Below, piece by piece: positions 27,045 through 35,898 of a stretch of 64,000 nucleotides of DNA. The stretch spans positions 1 through 64,000 of the forward strand of contig JBGSNZ010000002.1 of NCBI GenBank assembly GCA_041739345.1. The letters run 5' to 3'. Positions within the stretch are counted from its first letter, which is position 1; every line of letters starts with the position of its first letter. The translations under genes and the position numbers were made by a program. Under the pieces are notes generated by a model, which saw only the letters and a program-made list of their open reading frames with translations, was not told the DNA's origin and searched no databases. Origin of the DNA: DIGJ01 sp041739345 (GTDB taxonomy: Bacteria > Bacillota > Clostridia > Lachnospirales > Lachnospiraceae).

Positions 27045-28467
27045 GTCATCAAAAAAGAAAAGACAAAAAAGTTCAAATCGTGAAATTATATTACTAACGT
27101 ATCTTTTTGTGGGAATTTTTGTAGGACTATTAGTATATTTTGGATACTTTATTCAGGTAGACAGTTCCAATGTTATAAATAATCCGTATAACAAACGGCA
27201 GGATCTTTTAGCACAACGTGTAGTTCGCGGAAAAATTCTTGGAAAAGACGGCGAAGTTTTGGCAGAAACAAAGACCGATAAAAAGGGCATAGAATATCGA
27301 TATTACCCCTATGATAATATCTTTTGCCATATTGTAGGAAGATTTACGAACGGTAAAACTGGAATTGAATTATCTCAAAATATTAATCTGCTAACATCAA
27401 GTGAAAATCCACTTCTAGCCATGCTAAATGAAATACAAGGAGAGAAAAACATCGGGGATAATGTCGTGACAACTCTTGATGTGAATTTGCAAAAGATAGC
27501 ATATGAGGCGCTTGGCAGCCGCAAGGGTGCTGTAGTAGCATTGGAGCCTTCGACTGGTAAGATACTTGCTATGGTTTCAAAAAGTGACTATAATCCAAAT
27601 ACTGCTTCATCAAATTGGGATTCTTTGGTGGAAGACAGTTCTGGAAACTCATCACTTTTGAATCGTGCAACGCAAGGACTTTATCCGCCAGGATCAACGT
27701 TTAAAATCTTGACAGCACTAGAATATATCCGGGAAAATGGGGACTACAAAGATTATACGTATGATTGCACTGGCAGTGATATTTTTAAAGGAATCAAGAT
27801 TAATTGTTATAATAATAAAGTACATGGAACACAGGATCTGACCACTTCGTTTGCAAAATCATGTAACAGTTCGTTTGCAAACATAGGAATGACATTAAAT
27901 CTTAAGTCGTTCCACAAGTTATGCGAGAGTTTTCTATTTAATAGTGACTTGCCAACGGATATTCCTTATTCAAAAAGTAGCTTTGAATTAAATAAAGAAT
28001 CGAATCTAGATGAGGTGCCACAGACGGCAATCGGCCAGGGAAATACACAGATTACACCGTTGCATAATGCACTTATAACAGCAACGATTGCAAATGGTGG
28101 AGTCATGATGAAGCCATATGTTGTTGATCATCTAGAGCGTTATGACGGAACGGTTGTTAAACAGTATAATTCACAGGAGTACGCTACATTATTAAATGAA
28201 AATGAAGTAAAGGCATTAAAAAAAATGATGAAAGAAGTTGTAACAGATGGTACGGCAACGGCATTGAACGGTCAATCTTATACTGCAGCTGGTAAAACTG
28301 GTTCGGCTGAATTTGATTCGAACAAATCATCCCATGCATGGTTTGTTGGTTATGCACCAACAAAGAATCCTAAAATCGTCGTAAGTATCATTGTAGAAGG
28401 AGCCGGTACCGGAAGTGAGTATGCAGTTCCAATTGCTAAAAAGATAATGGATGCATATCTAGATTAA
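27016..28467 (+). CDS. Class B penicillin-binding protein (transpeptidase)
   Basis: 483 aa. One N-terminal membrane anchor (residues 23-45), a short dimerisation region, then the transpeptidase domain with GSTFK (SxxK), SCN (SxN) and AGKTGSAEF (KTG). It crosslinks peptidoglycan outside the membrane. I choose ATG 27016, inside the end of the SEDS gene and preceded by GGAAGG, over earlier in-frame codons. The translational overlap supports a SEDS-PBP complex. Confidence 0.92.
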   Translation: MKLLDEKNTRSSKKKRQKSSNREIILLTYLFVGIFVGLLVYFGYFIQVDSSNVINNPYNKRQDLLAQRVVRGKILGKDGEVLAETKTDKKGIEYRYYPYDNIFCHIVGRFTNGKTGIELSQNINLLTSSENPLLAMLNEIQGEKNIGDNVVTTLDVNLQKIAYEALGSRKGAVVALEPSTGKILAMVSKSDYNPNTASSNWDSLVEDSSGNSSLLNRATQGLYPPGSTFKILTALEYIRENGDYKDYTYDCTGSDIFKGIKINCYNNKVHGTQDLTTSFAKSCNSSFANIGMTLNLKSFHKLCESFLFNSDLPTDIPYSKSSFELNKESNLDEVPQTAIGQGNTQITPLHNALITATIANGGVMMKPYVVDHLERYDGTVVKQYNSQEYATLLNENEVKALKKMMKEVVTDGTATALNGQSYTAAGKTGSAEFDSNKSSHAWFVGYAPTKNPKIVVSIIVEGAGTGSEYAVPIAKKIMDAYLD

Positions 28468-28501
28468 TGGGTATTTTTGAAATTAAATATATTTAATTTG
28501 T

Positions 28502-28550
28502 ACACCAAAATAAATCTCTAATTAGTAGGAGATTTATTTTGGTGTTTTTT
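28502..28550 (+). terminator. Terminator after PBP gene
   Basis: 17-bp perfect stem (28502-28518 with 28529-28545), 10-base loop, six T. Confidence 0.92.
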
Positions 28551-28713
28551 ACAATATTACAAAGAAAAGTAAGCGCAGCGCAAAAGATGTAGCAATATGA
28601 CGAAAAATGTAGTACAATTAGTTGAATATATAGAAAAATAGGTTGATTAAAGTTTAATATTCAATATTAGAATGTAAATTTTTGATTATAAATTCGAAAA
28701 GTGAGGTGGGCTG

Positions 28714-31311
28714 ATGAATTGGATTAAAAAGAGTATTACTAGAACAATAGGATTAGCCATACTACTGTTTCTGTTTTTTCTATTTCTCATTTATTACATT
28801 CTATTAAATGTGCAATTTAAAGACTATTTTGAACAACAAAGTAAAGAACAATTGATAAAAGATTCGGAGCAGATTTCTACTGAAATTGAAGTGTTTCTTC
28901 AAAAGTATATTGTAATTGTGGATCAGGCAAAAAATAATCCAGACTTCATTAAAATTGCAAAAGAAGTAAACGAACGATCTGAAAAAAGGGAAAATCCTTT
29001 ATACGATAAGGTAACCAACCAGTTAAAAGATATCTATAAAATAGATAAGAACATTGCGCTAGCATATATTGGTTTAGAACATGCGAGTGATTTAATTACT
29101 AACTTTTATGATTACGATGCAAATTCAAATTATGTATTAAATAAAAGAGAATGGTACATAAAGACAATCGAAGAAGGAAAAACAACAATCACCCCACCTT
29201 ATCTTGATGCGGTCTCTGGTAAAATGGCAGTAACCATAGCAGCACCAATTGTTGTTGATGCCAAAGTCCTTGGAGTTTTTGCTTTGGATTTAATGATAGA
29301 AGATGTAGAGGCAAGGATGCGTAATTATAAAGTGGGGGACAATGGTTATGCATTTTTAGTATATAAAGATGGACGAGTATTATACCACCCAGACTATAAT
29401 ACCACGAATTCTTCGAGTAATCTTTTACTAAATGACTTTTTAGGGGATGTATCCAATGAACTACTTTCAGGGAAAAGTGGAATTACAAGTTATTCTTATC
29501 AAGGAATAGAAAAATTTATAGCTTATTTTCCGGTTAAAAATACAAATGTGATTGTGCTTACGGTCATACCACAATCCGAAGTGTTTCATCAACTGAATAA
29601 GTTTAAATTTACAAATTTACTTATTTTAATCGGATTAATAATTGTGACGGCAATATTTCTTGTATTTTTCGAAAAACACATATCAATTCCAGTTATAAAA
29701 ATGTCTAGGCAGATTGAAACCTATAGTATACATAATAAATTAATATCATTACCGGATAAGTTTTTGCTCCGAAAAGATGAAATGGGAATTTTATCGCGGG
29801 GACTTATTTATATGCTCCAAAAAAATTCAAATTATGTTTTAGAAATAGAAGAAAAAAATAAAGAGCTTGAGACTGCAAAGGAAAAACTTAGTAAAGAAAA
29901 GGCGTTATTTAAAACAACGATTCATTCTTTAGGAGATGCCGTAATTTCTACAGATAATTTGGGGAATATTAATATCATGAATAACGTAGCGCAAAATCTT
30001 ACAGGCTGGTCAATCGAAGAAGCAAAAGGGAAAAAATTCAATGAATTTTTTCATATCATTAATGAATACACGAGAGAAAAGTGCACTTCTCCGATTGAAA
30101 AAGCACTCAATCTAGGACAAATTATTCAACTGGATGAGCATACCTTATTAGTTAGGAAAAACGGTGAAGAAATACCAATTGAAGATTCAGTAGCACCAAT
30201 TAAAGATGAGGATGGGAGTATTACAGGTGCAGTTATTGTTTTTCGCGATTTTATTGAAAAAAAGCAAAAGCAAGAACAAATATTATATTTAAGTTATCAT
30301 GATCAGCTAACAGGGCTGTATAACAGACGATTCTTCGAGGAAGAGTTAAATCGTAAGGATACGGATAAAAACATTCCTTTTTCAATTGCAATGGTTGATG
30401 TTAATGGACTTAAACTTACAAATGATGCCTTTGGTCATAAGATGGGAGACGACTTATTAATTCGGGTATCTAGGATACTGGAAAATGAATGCCGGGATGA
30501 AGATATTGTGGCAAGAGTAGGTGGGGATGAATTTATTATTTTACTACCTTGTACCACAAGCGAAGAAACTGAAAAAATAATCAAGCGGATATACAATATC
30601 GTTGCACATGAGAAGTTTAATAATATAATAATATCGATATCGATTGGATATGATACCAAGCGAAACCAAGATAAAACGATTGATAATGTATTGATTAAGG
30701 CAGAAGAGCATATGTACCGAAAAAAAATCACGGAAAGTCAGAGTATGCGTAATAAAACAATACAAGTTATTTTTAAAACGTTAAATGAAAAAAATGAAAG
30801 GGAAAAAATTCATTCAGAGCGAGTTAGCAAAATAAGCAAAGAAATTGGGGAACAGATGAACCTTGATGCGGAAACCGTAAAAGAGATTGAGTTTGCCGGA
30901 TTAATGCATGATATTGGTAAGATTACAATTTCAGATGATATTTTAAATAAACCAGGAAAATTAACAGAAAATGAATATAACGAAATCAAGAGACATCCTG
31001 AGAGCGGCTATCAAATATTGAGATCTGTAGATGCATATACCTCATTAGCTGAAAATGTACTTTCTCATCACGAAAGGTTGGATGGAAAAGGATACCCTAG
31101 GGGTCTAAAGGGAGACGATATACCATTAATCGCACGCATTATTTCGGTGGCAGATTCTTATGAAGCTATGACAGCGATAAGACCATATAAAAAGGCGCTT
31201 AGCAAGGAGGATGCCAAGAATGAACTGATAAAAAATGCAGGTACACAATTTGATCCAGAAGTTGTAGACGTTTTTGTTCAAAAAGTTTTATGCAATCAAA
31301 CTATATGTTGA
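28714..31311 (+). CDS. Cache-PAS-GGDEF-HD-GYP cyclic-di-GMP protein
   Basis: 865 aa. In order: TM near residues 12-32, an extracellular Cache-type sensor (about 35-290), a second TM (about 303-323) with a HAMP-like linker, PAS (about 405-520), GGDEF (about 530-690) and HD-GYP (about 700-860). The cyclase motif is intact (VGGDEF) and RDED five residues before it matches the inhibitory I-site. The phosphodiesterase motifs LMHDIGK and LDGKGYP are also intact. It could both make and degrade c-di-GMP (or a related dinucleotide) in response to an external small molecule. It is monocistronic. Confidence 0.92.
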   Translation: MNWIKKSITRTIGLAILLFLFFLFLIYYILLNVQFKDYFEQQSKEQLIKDSEQISTEIEVFLQKYIVIVDQAKNNPDFIKIAKEVNERSEKRENPLYDKVTNQLKDIYKIDKNIALAYIGLEHASDLITNFYDYDANSNYVLNKREWYIKTIEEGKTTITPPYLDAVSGKMAVTIAAPIVVDAKVLGVFALDLMIEDVEARMRNYKVGDNGYAFLVYKDGRVLYHPDYNTTNSSSNLLLNDFLGDVSNELLSGKSGITSYSYQGIEKFIAYFPVKNTNVIVLTVIPQSEVFHQLNKFKFTNLLILIGLIIVTAIFLVFFEKHISIPVIKMSRQIETYSIHNKLISLPDKFLLRKDEMGILSRGLIYMLQKNSNYVLEIEEKNKELETAKEKLSKEKALFKTTIHSLGDAVISTDNLGNINIMNNVAQNLTGWSIEEAKGKKFNEFFHIINEYTREKCTSPIEKALNLGQIIQLDEHTLLVRKNGEEIPIEDSVAPIKDEDGSITGAVIVFRDFIEKKQKQEQILYLSYHDQLTGLYNRRFFEEELNRKDTDKNIPFSIAMVDVNGLKLTNDAFGHKMGDDLLIRVSRILENECRDEDIVARVGGDEFIILLPCTTSEETEKIIKRIYNIVAHEKFNNIIISISIGYDTKRNQDKTIDNVLIKAEEHMYRKKITESQSMRNKTIQVIFKTLNEKNEREKIHSERVSKISKEIGEQMNLDAETVKEIEFAGLMHDIGKITISDDILNKPGKLTENEYNEIKRHPESGYQILRSVDAYTSLAENVLSHHERLDGKGYPRGLKGDDIPLIARIISVADSYEAMTAIRPYKKALSKEDAKNELIKNAGTQFDPEVVDVFVQKVLCNQTIC

Positions 31312-31336
31312 AATGTCCTCTGAAAAAGTGTATACT
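31308..31336 (+). promoter_or_regulatory. Promoter of NUDIX gene
   Basis: TTGAAA at 31308-31313, 17-bp spacer, TATACT at 31331-31336, overlapping the preceding stop codon. Confidence 0.65.
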
Positions 31337-31414
31337 AAATCTAAGGTTTCATGACACACCAATCCATTTTATGCTATTTAGCAAGGGAATGGAACAGAAC
31401 TAGGAGGAATTGCT

Positions 31415-31867
31415 ATGATTGAAGCAACTAGCTGTGGCGGTGTGGTTATTTTCAGAGGAAAAATTTTACTACTATATAAGAACTATAAGAACAAGTATGA
31501 GGGCTGGGTTCTACCAAAAGGTACGGTTGAAACGGGCGAAGAATATAAAGAAACGGCACTTCGGGAAGTGAAAGAAGAGACCGGGGTTTCTCCGTCGATT
31601 ATTAAGTATATTGGAAAAAGCCAATATAATTTTAATACACCTCAGGATTCAGTTACGAAAGATGTTCACTGGTATCTGATGATGGCAGATAGTTATTATA
31701 GTAAACCACAACGTGAAGAATTTTTTATGGATTCCGGTTACTATAAATTTCATGAAGCATTTCATTTATTGAAATTTTCTAATGAAAAACAGATATTAGA
31801 GAGAGCATATAATGAATACGTTGAGTTGAAAAAGAATAATTTATGGGGCAACCGAAAATATTTCTAA
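31415..31867 (+). CDS. NUDIX hydrolase
   Basis: 150 aa. Full Nudix box GTVETGEEYKETALREV followed by KEETGV (Gx5Ex7REUxEExGU), with PKG just upstream as in the diadenosine-polyphosphate-type subgroup. It hydrolyses a nucleoside diphosphate linked to another group; the substrate cannot be told from sequence. AGGAGG precedes the ATG. It is the last intact gene before the mobile-DNA scar. Confidence 0.88.
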   Translation: MIEATSCGGVVIFRGKILLLYKNYKNKYEGWVLPKGTVETGEEYKETALREVKEETGVSPSIIKYIGKSQYNFNTPQDSVTKDVHWYLMMADSYYSKPQREEFFMDSGYYKFHEAFHLLKFSNEKQILERAYNEYVELKKNNLWGNRKYF

Positions 31868-31980
31868 GATAAAAGTCCTGGAAAGCCCAGTGTTTTAAGC
31901 ATTTGATAAAATTGAAAACAAAGAATTTTAGAGATTTACACAAGATTTACACCAAATTAATGCAGAAGCCTTATATGATA

Positions 31981-32018
31981 AAAAAAGAATGAGCCAAACT
32001 TACTCATTCTTTTTTTTA
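31981..32018. terminator. Bidirectional terminator at integrase end
   Basis: 8-bp stem agaatgag with ctcattct, A run to the left and eight T to the right. It serves the NUDIX gene and the integrase relic. Just upstream, agatttacac occurs twice in tandem (about 31931-31955). Confidence 0.7.
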
Positions 32019-32020
32019 TT

Positions 32021-32285
32021 TTAAATTTGATTGAATGCATCAACAGCCGCTTGCTGCATACCAGGTATTAAATGACTGTACGCGTCCATTGTAGTGCTTA
32101 TTTTGGAATGTCCTAATCTTTCGCACAATCTTAGGGTGAATGCCTTTTGCAAGCAGTACGGAGGCGTGAGTGTGTCTTAATGAATGAAAACATCTATAAT
32201 TTACGCCTGCCGCTTCACACATACGTTTAAATGTTTGAGCTACAGTTTGCCGACTGTAAACAGTTCCATCTAGAAGAAAACCCAC
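32021..32285 (-). pseudogene. C-terminal relic of a tyrosine-recombinase integrase, frameshifted
   Basis: Reading leftward: DGTVYSRQTVAQTFKRMC, then FHSLRHTHASVLL (catalytic HxLRH block), then HPKIV. The frame breaks there, and the adjacent frame resumes with CERLGHSKISTTMDAYSHLI, containing the LGH and catalytic Tyr, ending at a stop at 32021-32023. A 2-base deletion near 32130 explains it. The N-terminal two thirds are missing; homology stops near 32270-32285, where unrelated phage sequence in the opposite direction begins. Dead. Confidence 0.85.
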
Positions 32286-32641
32286 CTGATATGGCAATTG
32301 AACTTGGAAAGGTAAAAGGTTCTCAAAGTGAATCGCCTTATTGCGAAAGGTCATTCACTGTTATAGGGGTTAATGAAAAAGCTGCGAAGGCTCATTCAAA
32401 TAAATATATTAAGCTTAAGAAAATGTATGATGAAGATTTGGAAAAGCAACTAGAAAAGCAGTTGGAGATAAGATTATTCTTTGCTTCAATACCGGATTTG
32501 AAAAAAAGAAATATTCTAAAAGAACTGTACGAAGATAATAAAACTCAAAGAGAAGTAGTCGAGAAATATCAATTTACACAAGCTAGAATCAGCCAGATGG
32601 TCACGGAATGTATTGATTATTATAACCAGTTGAATGAATGA
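32276..32641 (+). pseudogene. Fragment of phage sigma-like (region 4) protein
   Basis: The open frame runs from an apparent ATG at 32231, but its first 15 codons are antisense to the integrase relic. From about 32276 it reads ENPPDMAIELGKVKG..., like phage-encoded sigma-70 region-4 proteins, and ends with an HTH (NKTQREVVEKYQFTQARISQM). The native N-terminus is gone, with no credible start or ribosome-binding site. Likely a remnant of the prophage packaging/late-control region. Confidence 0.6.
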
Positions 32642-33117
32642 CTAAAATTTACGGTTCTATTTTGATTGATTCAAAGTTAAATAAAGGAAGTAAATTTATT
32701 CTTATAATACCGAGAAAATTACAGGCATATTGGAAAATAGGTGAGCAGATATATTTAGCCTATGGAGAAAATGACAGGGCTGGATACGGAAAAGGATTAA
32801 TAAAATACTCTTACCGTATTCTCATGCGTGTTGATAATAAGGAACGTAGAGATTTTTATCATGAAGAATGTGTGAAAGCGAACTGGAGCGTCCGTCAATT
32901 GGAACGACAAATCAACACAATGTATTATGATAGAATTCTGGCGAGTAAGGATAAGGTTAGTGTCGCAAATGAAATACAACAATCAGAACCAAAGCCGGAA
33001 TACGAAAGAATAATCAAAGACCCATATGTTTTAGAATTTTTTGATTTGGAAGCAAATCCACACTTTTATGAGAAAATTCTTGAACAACAAAGAGACTTTA
33101 CAGCATATAAAGAATAA
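32638..33117 (+). pseudogene. Composite relic: kinase-like tail joined to deleted DUF1016 (YhcG) nuclease
   Basis: 159-codon open frame built from pieces. Codons 3-26 (YGSILIDSKLNKGSKFILIIP) resemble the end of a histidine-kinase ATPase domain. From codon 29 it is DUF1016 N-terminal domain (AYWKIGEQIYLAYGENDRAG), which stops near YGKGLIKYS and resumes at YRILMRVDNKERRDFYHEE, so about 60-70 family residues are missing. It then runs to NPHFYEKILEQ, where the PDDEXK nuclease domain should begin, and ends. No ribosome-binding site is seen. Non-functional as a nuclease. Confidence 0.65.
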
Positions 33118-33120
33118 AAA

Positions 33121-33312
33121 TTGCGGTACATATATTATTGGGCAAAGTGGGTAATAGCAATCAATTCGGATTTAATCTTCTATCCCGACAAGCCCTGCAA
33201 GGATACCGGGATAGAAGACCTTATCCGTATGCTCCACAACTGCGATGAACGGTCAATGGAAATTATCAAGGCAACTGTAAAAGCCACATTGGAGAGCCGA
33301 CCAAAGGAGTAA
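33121..33312 (+). pseudogene. Probable C-terminal fragment of XRE-type regulator
   Basis: 63 codons without ATG or ribosome-binding site. From about codon 15, INSDLIFYPDKP and EDLIRMLHNCDERSMEIIKATVK resemble the end of Lachnospiraceae XRE regulators that follow the HTH. The HTH itself is absent. Identified by pattern only. Confidence 0.45.
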
Positions 33313-33363
33313 AAAAACAGAGCCGACAACCAACAAGATTAAAACTTGTGGTTATCGGCTCTG
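33311..33363 (-). terminator. Terminator of KTR gene
   Basis: Long stem (cagagccga... with ...tcggctctg) whose minus-strand exit is a run of seven T. It includes the KTR stop codon. Confidence 0.75.
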
Positions 33364-33540
33364 CGTCTGTGCGGCTGGCTCTTTGATAACAGTCATATTC
33401 ATTTGTTTTACATTTACCAATGTTTCCTTTTTGCACTTAGGGCAGAATAGCGGAAAGTTTTCAAGTACAGTATCCTCTCGCACCCTATCACGAGTTTTAT
33501 TACCACACACAGGACATAGCAACCAATGGTCATTTTGCAC
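33352..33540 (-). CDS. Cysteine-rich KTR domain protein
   Basis: 62 aa. LLCPVCGNKTRDRVREDTVL and LFCPKCKKETLV give two CxxC pairs around the KTR motif, the Cys_rich_KTR family. These zinc-ribbon-like proteins are common on conjugative transposons of Firmicutes; function unknown. Its presence here supports a mobile-element origin for the surrounding island. It appears intact, with AGGTG upstream. Confidence 0.82.
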   Translation of the reverse strand: MQNDHWLLCPVCGNKTRDRVREDTVLENFPLFCPKCKKETLVNVKQMNMTVIKEPAAQTQSR

Positions 33541-33563
33541 CTTATCACCTCATTTTGAATAAA

Positions 33564-34301
33564 CTACACCTTTTCGTTATTCATCTTTCTCTTAAATACA
33601 ATCATTGCAATTGCCAATATTGCAACAGCATATCCAACTACCCACAACAAATGAGAGAAAATAGATGAATAATCTCCTGAAATAGCAGCTTTTGCCGCAT
33701 CAACAGCATGAGCAAAAGGGAGCAAGTAGGCAATTGTTTCAAAAGTTCCACCAATCATGCGTACATCAAACAATGCTCCACTAAGCAACGCACTCAGATT
33801 TGTAAGCAGTGCGCCGCAAACACCAGCTACCTGTTTATCATTAAAAAGACTACCTGCCAAAAGTCCAATTCCGATAAAAAACGCCGCCGCAGGGAGTAGT
33901 ACAACAAGAGCAAGCAATAAGCGTATACTTACTTCCATTCCGAGAAAGAGAGCTGAAATGAAACATACAGCACTTTGAATAATTGCCATCGGTAAAAGTG
34001 GCATTAAATATCCGGTGATAAAGTCCGATGATTTCAACGGTGTTGCAAAAAGACGCATAAGGAATGATGTGGTTCTGTCTTTAGATATTAACGTTCCAGA
34101 GAAAAGCGCAATAAATGAATATCCAAAAACGGCAATGCCGGGTGCCATGTTTTTGATTTCAAACACACTTTCTGGAACACTGGCTCCAATAATTGAAAAA
34201 ATAAATAGCATTGCCAAGGGAAAACCCAACATGAAAACCACATTCAAGGGGTCTCTTAAAAGCTCTTTCGTGTTGCGTGAAGCAAAAATTAATGATTTCA
34301 T
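33564..34301 (-). CDS. ABC-2 type transporter permease
   Basis: 245 aa, six predicted membrane segments, ABC2_membrane type: starts MKSLIFASRNTKELLRDPLN, has FMLGFPLAMLFIF and ends with a basic tail. It is the membrane half of an exporter with the upstream ATPase; start and stop overlap by one base (TAATG), and GGAGG precedes the ATG. Small ABC-2 exporters of this type often export drugs or antimicrobial peptides; the substrate here is unknown. Confidence 0.9.
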   Translation of the reverse strand: MKSLIFASRNTKELLRDPLNVVFMLGFPLAMLFIFSIIGASVPESVFEIKNMAPGIAVFGYSFIALFSGTLISKDRTTSFLMRLFATPLKSSDFITGYLMPLLPMAIIQSAVCFISALFLGMEVSIRLLLALVVLLPAAAFFIGIGLLAGSLFNDKQVAGVCGALLTNLSALLSGALFDVRMIGGTFETIAYLLPFAHAVDAAKAAISGDYSSIFSHLLWVVGYAVAILAIAMIVFKRKMNNEKV

Positions 34302-35029
34302 TATAATCCTCCATTAGAAGCGAACTTAACAAATGCATCTTCAAAGTTTGTTACATTTGCTTTTTCAATCAGTTCGGTTGCTGTTCCAACTGCTTTTAGC
34401 TCACCATTTGACATTATAGCAATTCTGTCAGAAAGCTCTACCGATTCTTCCATGTAATGCGTTGTCAAAATTATGGTAATTTTTCCCTTTAGCTCTTTGA
34501 TAACTTTCCATAGCTCACGTCGAGCTAATACATCAAGCCCGAGCGTGGGTTCGTCTAAAAACAATACCTTTGGTTGGGAGATAAGTGCCATAGCGATACT
34601 TAGTCTGCGTTGAATACCGCCTGACAGTGTTTTCGCTTTGCTGTGTTCCACATCCATAAGTCCAAATGTAGTAATCATTTCGTGTGCTTTTTCATTTGCA
34701 GCTTTTTTGCTATTTCCATATATTTGGGCAATGAGCATAAGGTTTTCTTTAACTGTCAGATTCGGTGCAACGGCTGTTTCTTGTGGAGAAACATTGATTT
34801 TTTCCTTTACTGCAAAGGGATTAGATACAACGCTATCTCCAAGTAACACAGCATTACCACTGGTAGGGGAAATAAGGCAGGAAAGCATTTTAATTGTAGT
34901 TGTCTTTCCTGCACCATTAACACCCAACAGCGAAAACAGTTCGCCTTGGTTTATTGTTAGATTTAATTGGTTGACAGCCGTTTTTTCTTTGTATTTTTTC
35001 ACTAAGTTGGTTGTCTTAATTGCTATCAT
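34301..35029 (-). CDS. ABC transporter ATP-binding protein
   Basis: 242 aa. Walker A GVNGAGKTTTIKML, Q-loop SPQETAVAPNLTV, signature LSGGIQRRLSIAMALI, Walker B VLFLDEPTLGLD and switch His in TTHYMEE: all present, so it should be active. I choose ATG 35029 (AAAGGAG at 7 bases) over ATG 35053. The start lies inside the end of the AbrB-like gene (14-base overlap), so the three genes form one regulated operon. Confidence 0.93.
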   Translation of the reverse strand: MIAIKTTNLVKKYKEKTAVNQLNLTINQGELFSLLGVNGAGKTTTIKMLSCLISPTSGNAVLLGDSVVSNPFAVKEKINVSPQETAVAPNLTVKENLMLIAQIYGNSKKAANEKAHEMITTFGLMDVEHSKAKTLSGGIQRRLSIAMALISQPKVLFLDEPTLGLDVLARRELWKVIKELKGKITIILTTHYMEESVELSDRIAIMSNGELKAVGTATELIEKANVTNFEDAFVKFASNGGL

Positions 35030-35339
35030 CTTTATTCTCCTTTTTTTGGGCATCTAGTATTTCCTTGATTAATTCCTTTTCTACATCCGAGGCATCGGAA
35101 GTAGCTATCATCCTTTCAATTAGCTCTACATAAATATCATTTTTAATGAGAGCAATACCGGGGAATGGTGTGTTTTCATCACCAAGAACCATCATGCTAT
35201 CACCTGGTTTGATACCAAAAAGCTCTCTTGCTTTTTTAGGAATTACAATTTGTCCTCTTTCGCCTACCTTTACTAATCCAAATAAATGTTTACCTTCTTT
35301 GTTTGGCAACATGTTATTACCTTCTTTTTTTGGTAACAT
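35016..35339 (-). CDS. AbrB/SpoVT/MazE-type transcription regulator
   Basis: 107 aa. A swapped-hairpin AbrB domain lies at about residues 20-65 (GLVKVGERGQIVIPKKARELFGIKPGDSMMVLGDE). The C-terminal part is helical and acidic. The first 18 residues are a tandem repeat, MLPKKEGNN then MLPNKEGKH, so the DNA carries two start-like ATGs; AAAGGAGGTGA before 35339 favours the first. It is the first gene of the exporter operon and probably regulates it through the inverted repeat at 35356-35387. Confidence 0.85.
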   Translation of the reverse strand: MLPKKEGNNMLPNKEGKHLFGLVKVGERGQIVIPKKARELFGIKPGDSMMVLGDENTPFPGIALIKNDIYVELIERMIATSDASDVEKELIKEILDAQKKENKDDSN

Positions 35340-35355
35340 GTTATCACCTCCTTTG

Positions 35356-35387
35356 ATATGAAAATCATATTGGTATGAATTTCATAT
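35356..35387 (-). promoter_or_regulatory. Candidate operator of AbrB-exporter operon
   Basis: Inverted repeat atatgaaaatcat / atgaatttcatat (13-base arms, one mismatch) between the -10 box and the ribosome-binding site. Confidence 0.6.
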
Positions 35388-35389
35388 TT

Positions 35390-35418
35390 ATTTTATCACG
35401 AGCACATAAAATTGTCAA
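35390..35418 (-). promoter_or_regulatory. Promoter of AbrB-exporter operon
   Basis: Minus strand: TTGACA, 17-bp spacer, TAAAAT. Confidence 0.8.
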
Positions 35419-35550
35419 CAGAGCGTGCTGGAGTTCAGCGCTGAAAGATAAACTTTAAATTATTTATCAAAGTCTTATTAAATTTATACAAGTCTAATTG
35501 GACTTATCACGTTAGACATAGTAAAATTAAGATGAACAAAGTATAAATAG

Positions 35551-35580
35551 AGCGCTGACCATTTGGTTTAGCGCTTTTTT
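35551..35580 (+). terminator. Terminator-like hairpin before portal fragment
   Basis: agcgct ... agcgct stem with a run of T. No complete gene precedes it on this strand, so it is probably left over from the prophage. Confidence 0.5.
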
Positions 35581-35600
35581 CGTGCCTTAAAAGGAGGTTG

Positions 35601-35819
35601 GTGGGTAAAGTGAATAGAGAAAGTTTTGCGAAAGTCTGGCAATGCAGTTATGGCAGAGAAGTTATTTATACCAATGCGAAAGAAATAAATGAAACGAACC
35701 TATCGAAAGAGCTTGCAAAAGCAATTTCAATTCATTGGCAGAACCGCAGAGAGATTGATTACCTCGATAAGTATTATTCTGGTGACCAGCCAATTCTATA
35801 CCGTCAAAAGAACATTTGA
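35601..35819 (+). pseudogene. N-terminal fragment of phage portal protein
   Basis: About 70 codons: NRESFAKVWQCSYGREVIY, then AKAISIHWQNRREIDYLDKYY and DQPILYRQKNI, matching the start of SPP1 Gp6-like portal proteins, normally over 400 aa. It stops right after QKNI. AAGGAGG is retained upstream, with GTG at 35601 or 35610 as start. A dead prophage remnant marking the right edge of the scar. Confidence 0.7.
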
Positions 35820-35898
35820 AAAGCATGTAATAATGTTGTTATTATATAATTATTGAAAAACAATAAAAGTTGTTAAAAATTAATAAAAAGTATGGTAT

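Noticed and set aside
32231..32641. Intact 136-aa protein
   Set aside because: Its first 15 codons are antisense to the integrase relic; only the later part has phage homology and there is no ribosome-binding site.
34638..35057. 139-codon plus-strand frame opposite the ABC ATPase
   Set aside because: Entirely antisense to a clear ATPase with all motifs; no ribosome-binding site and no recognisable domain.
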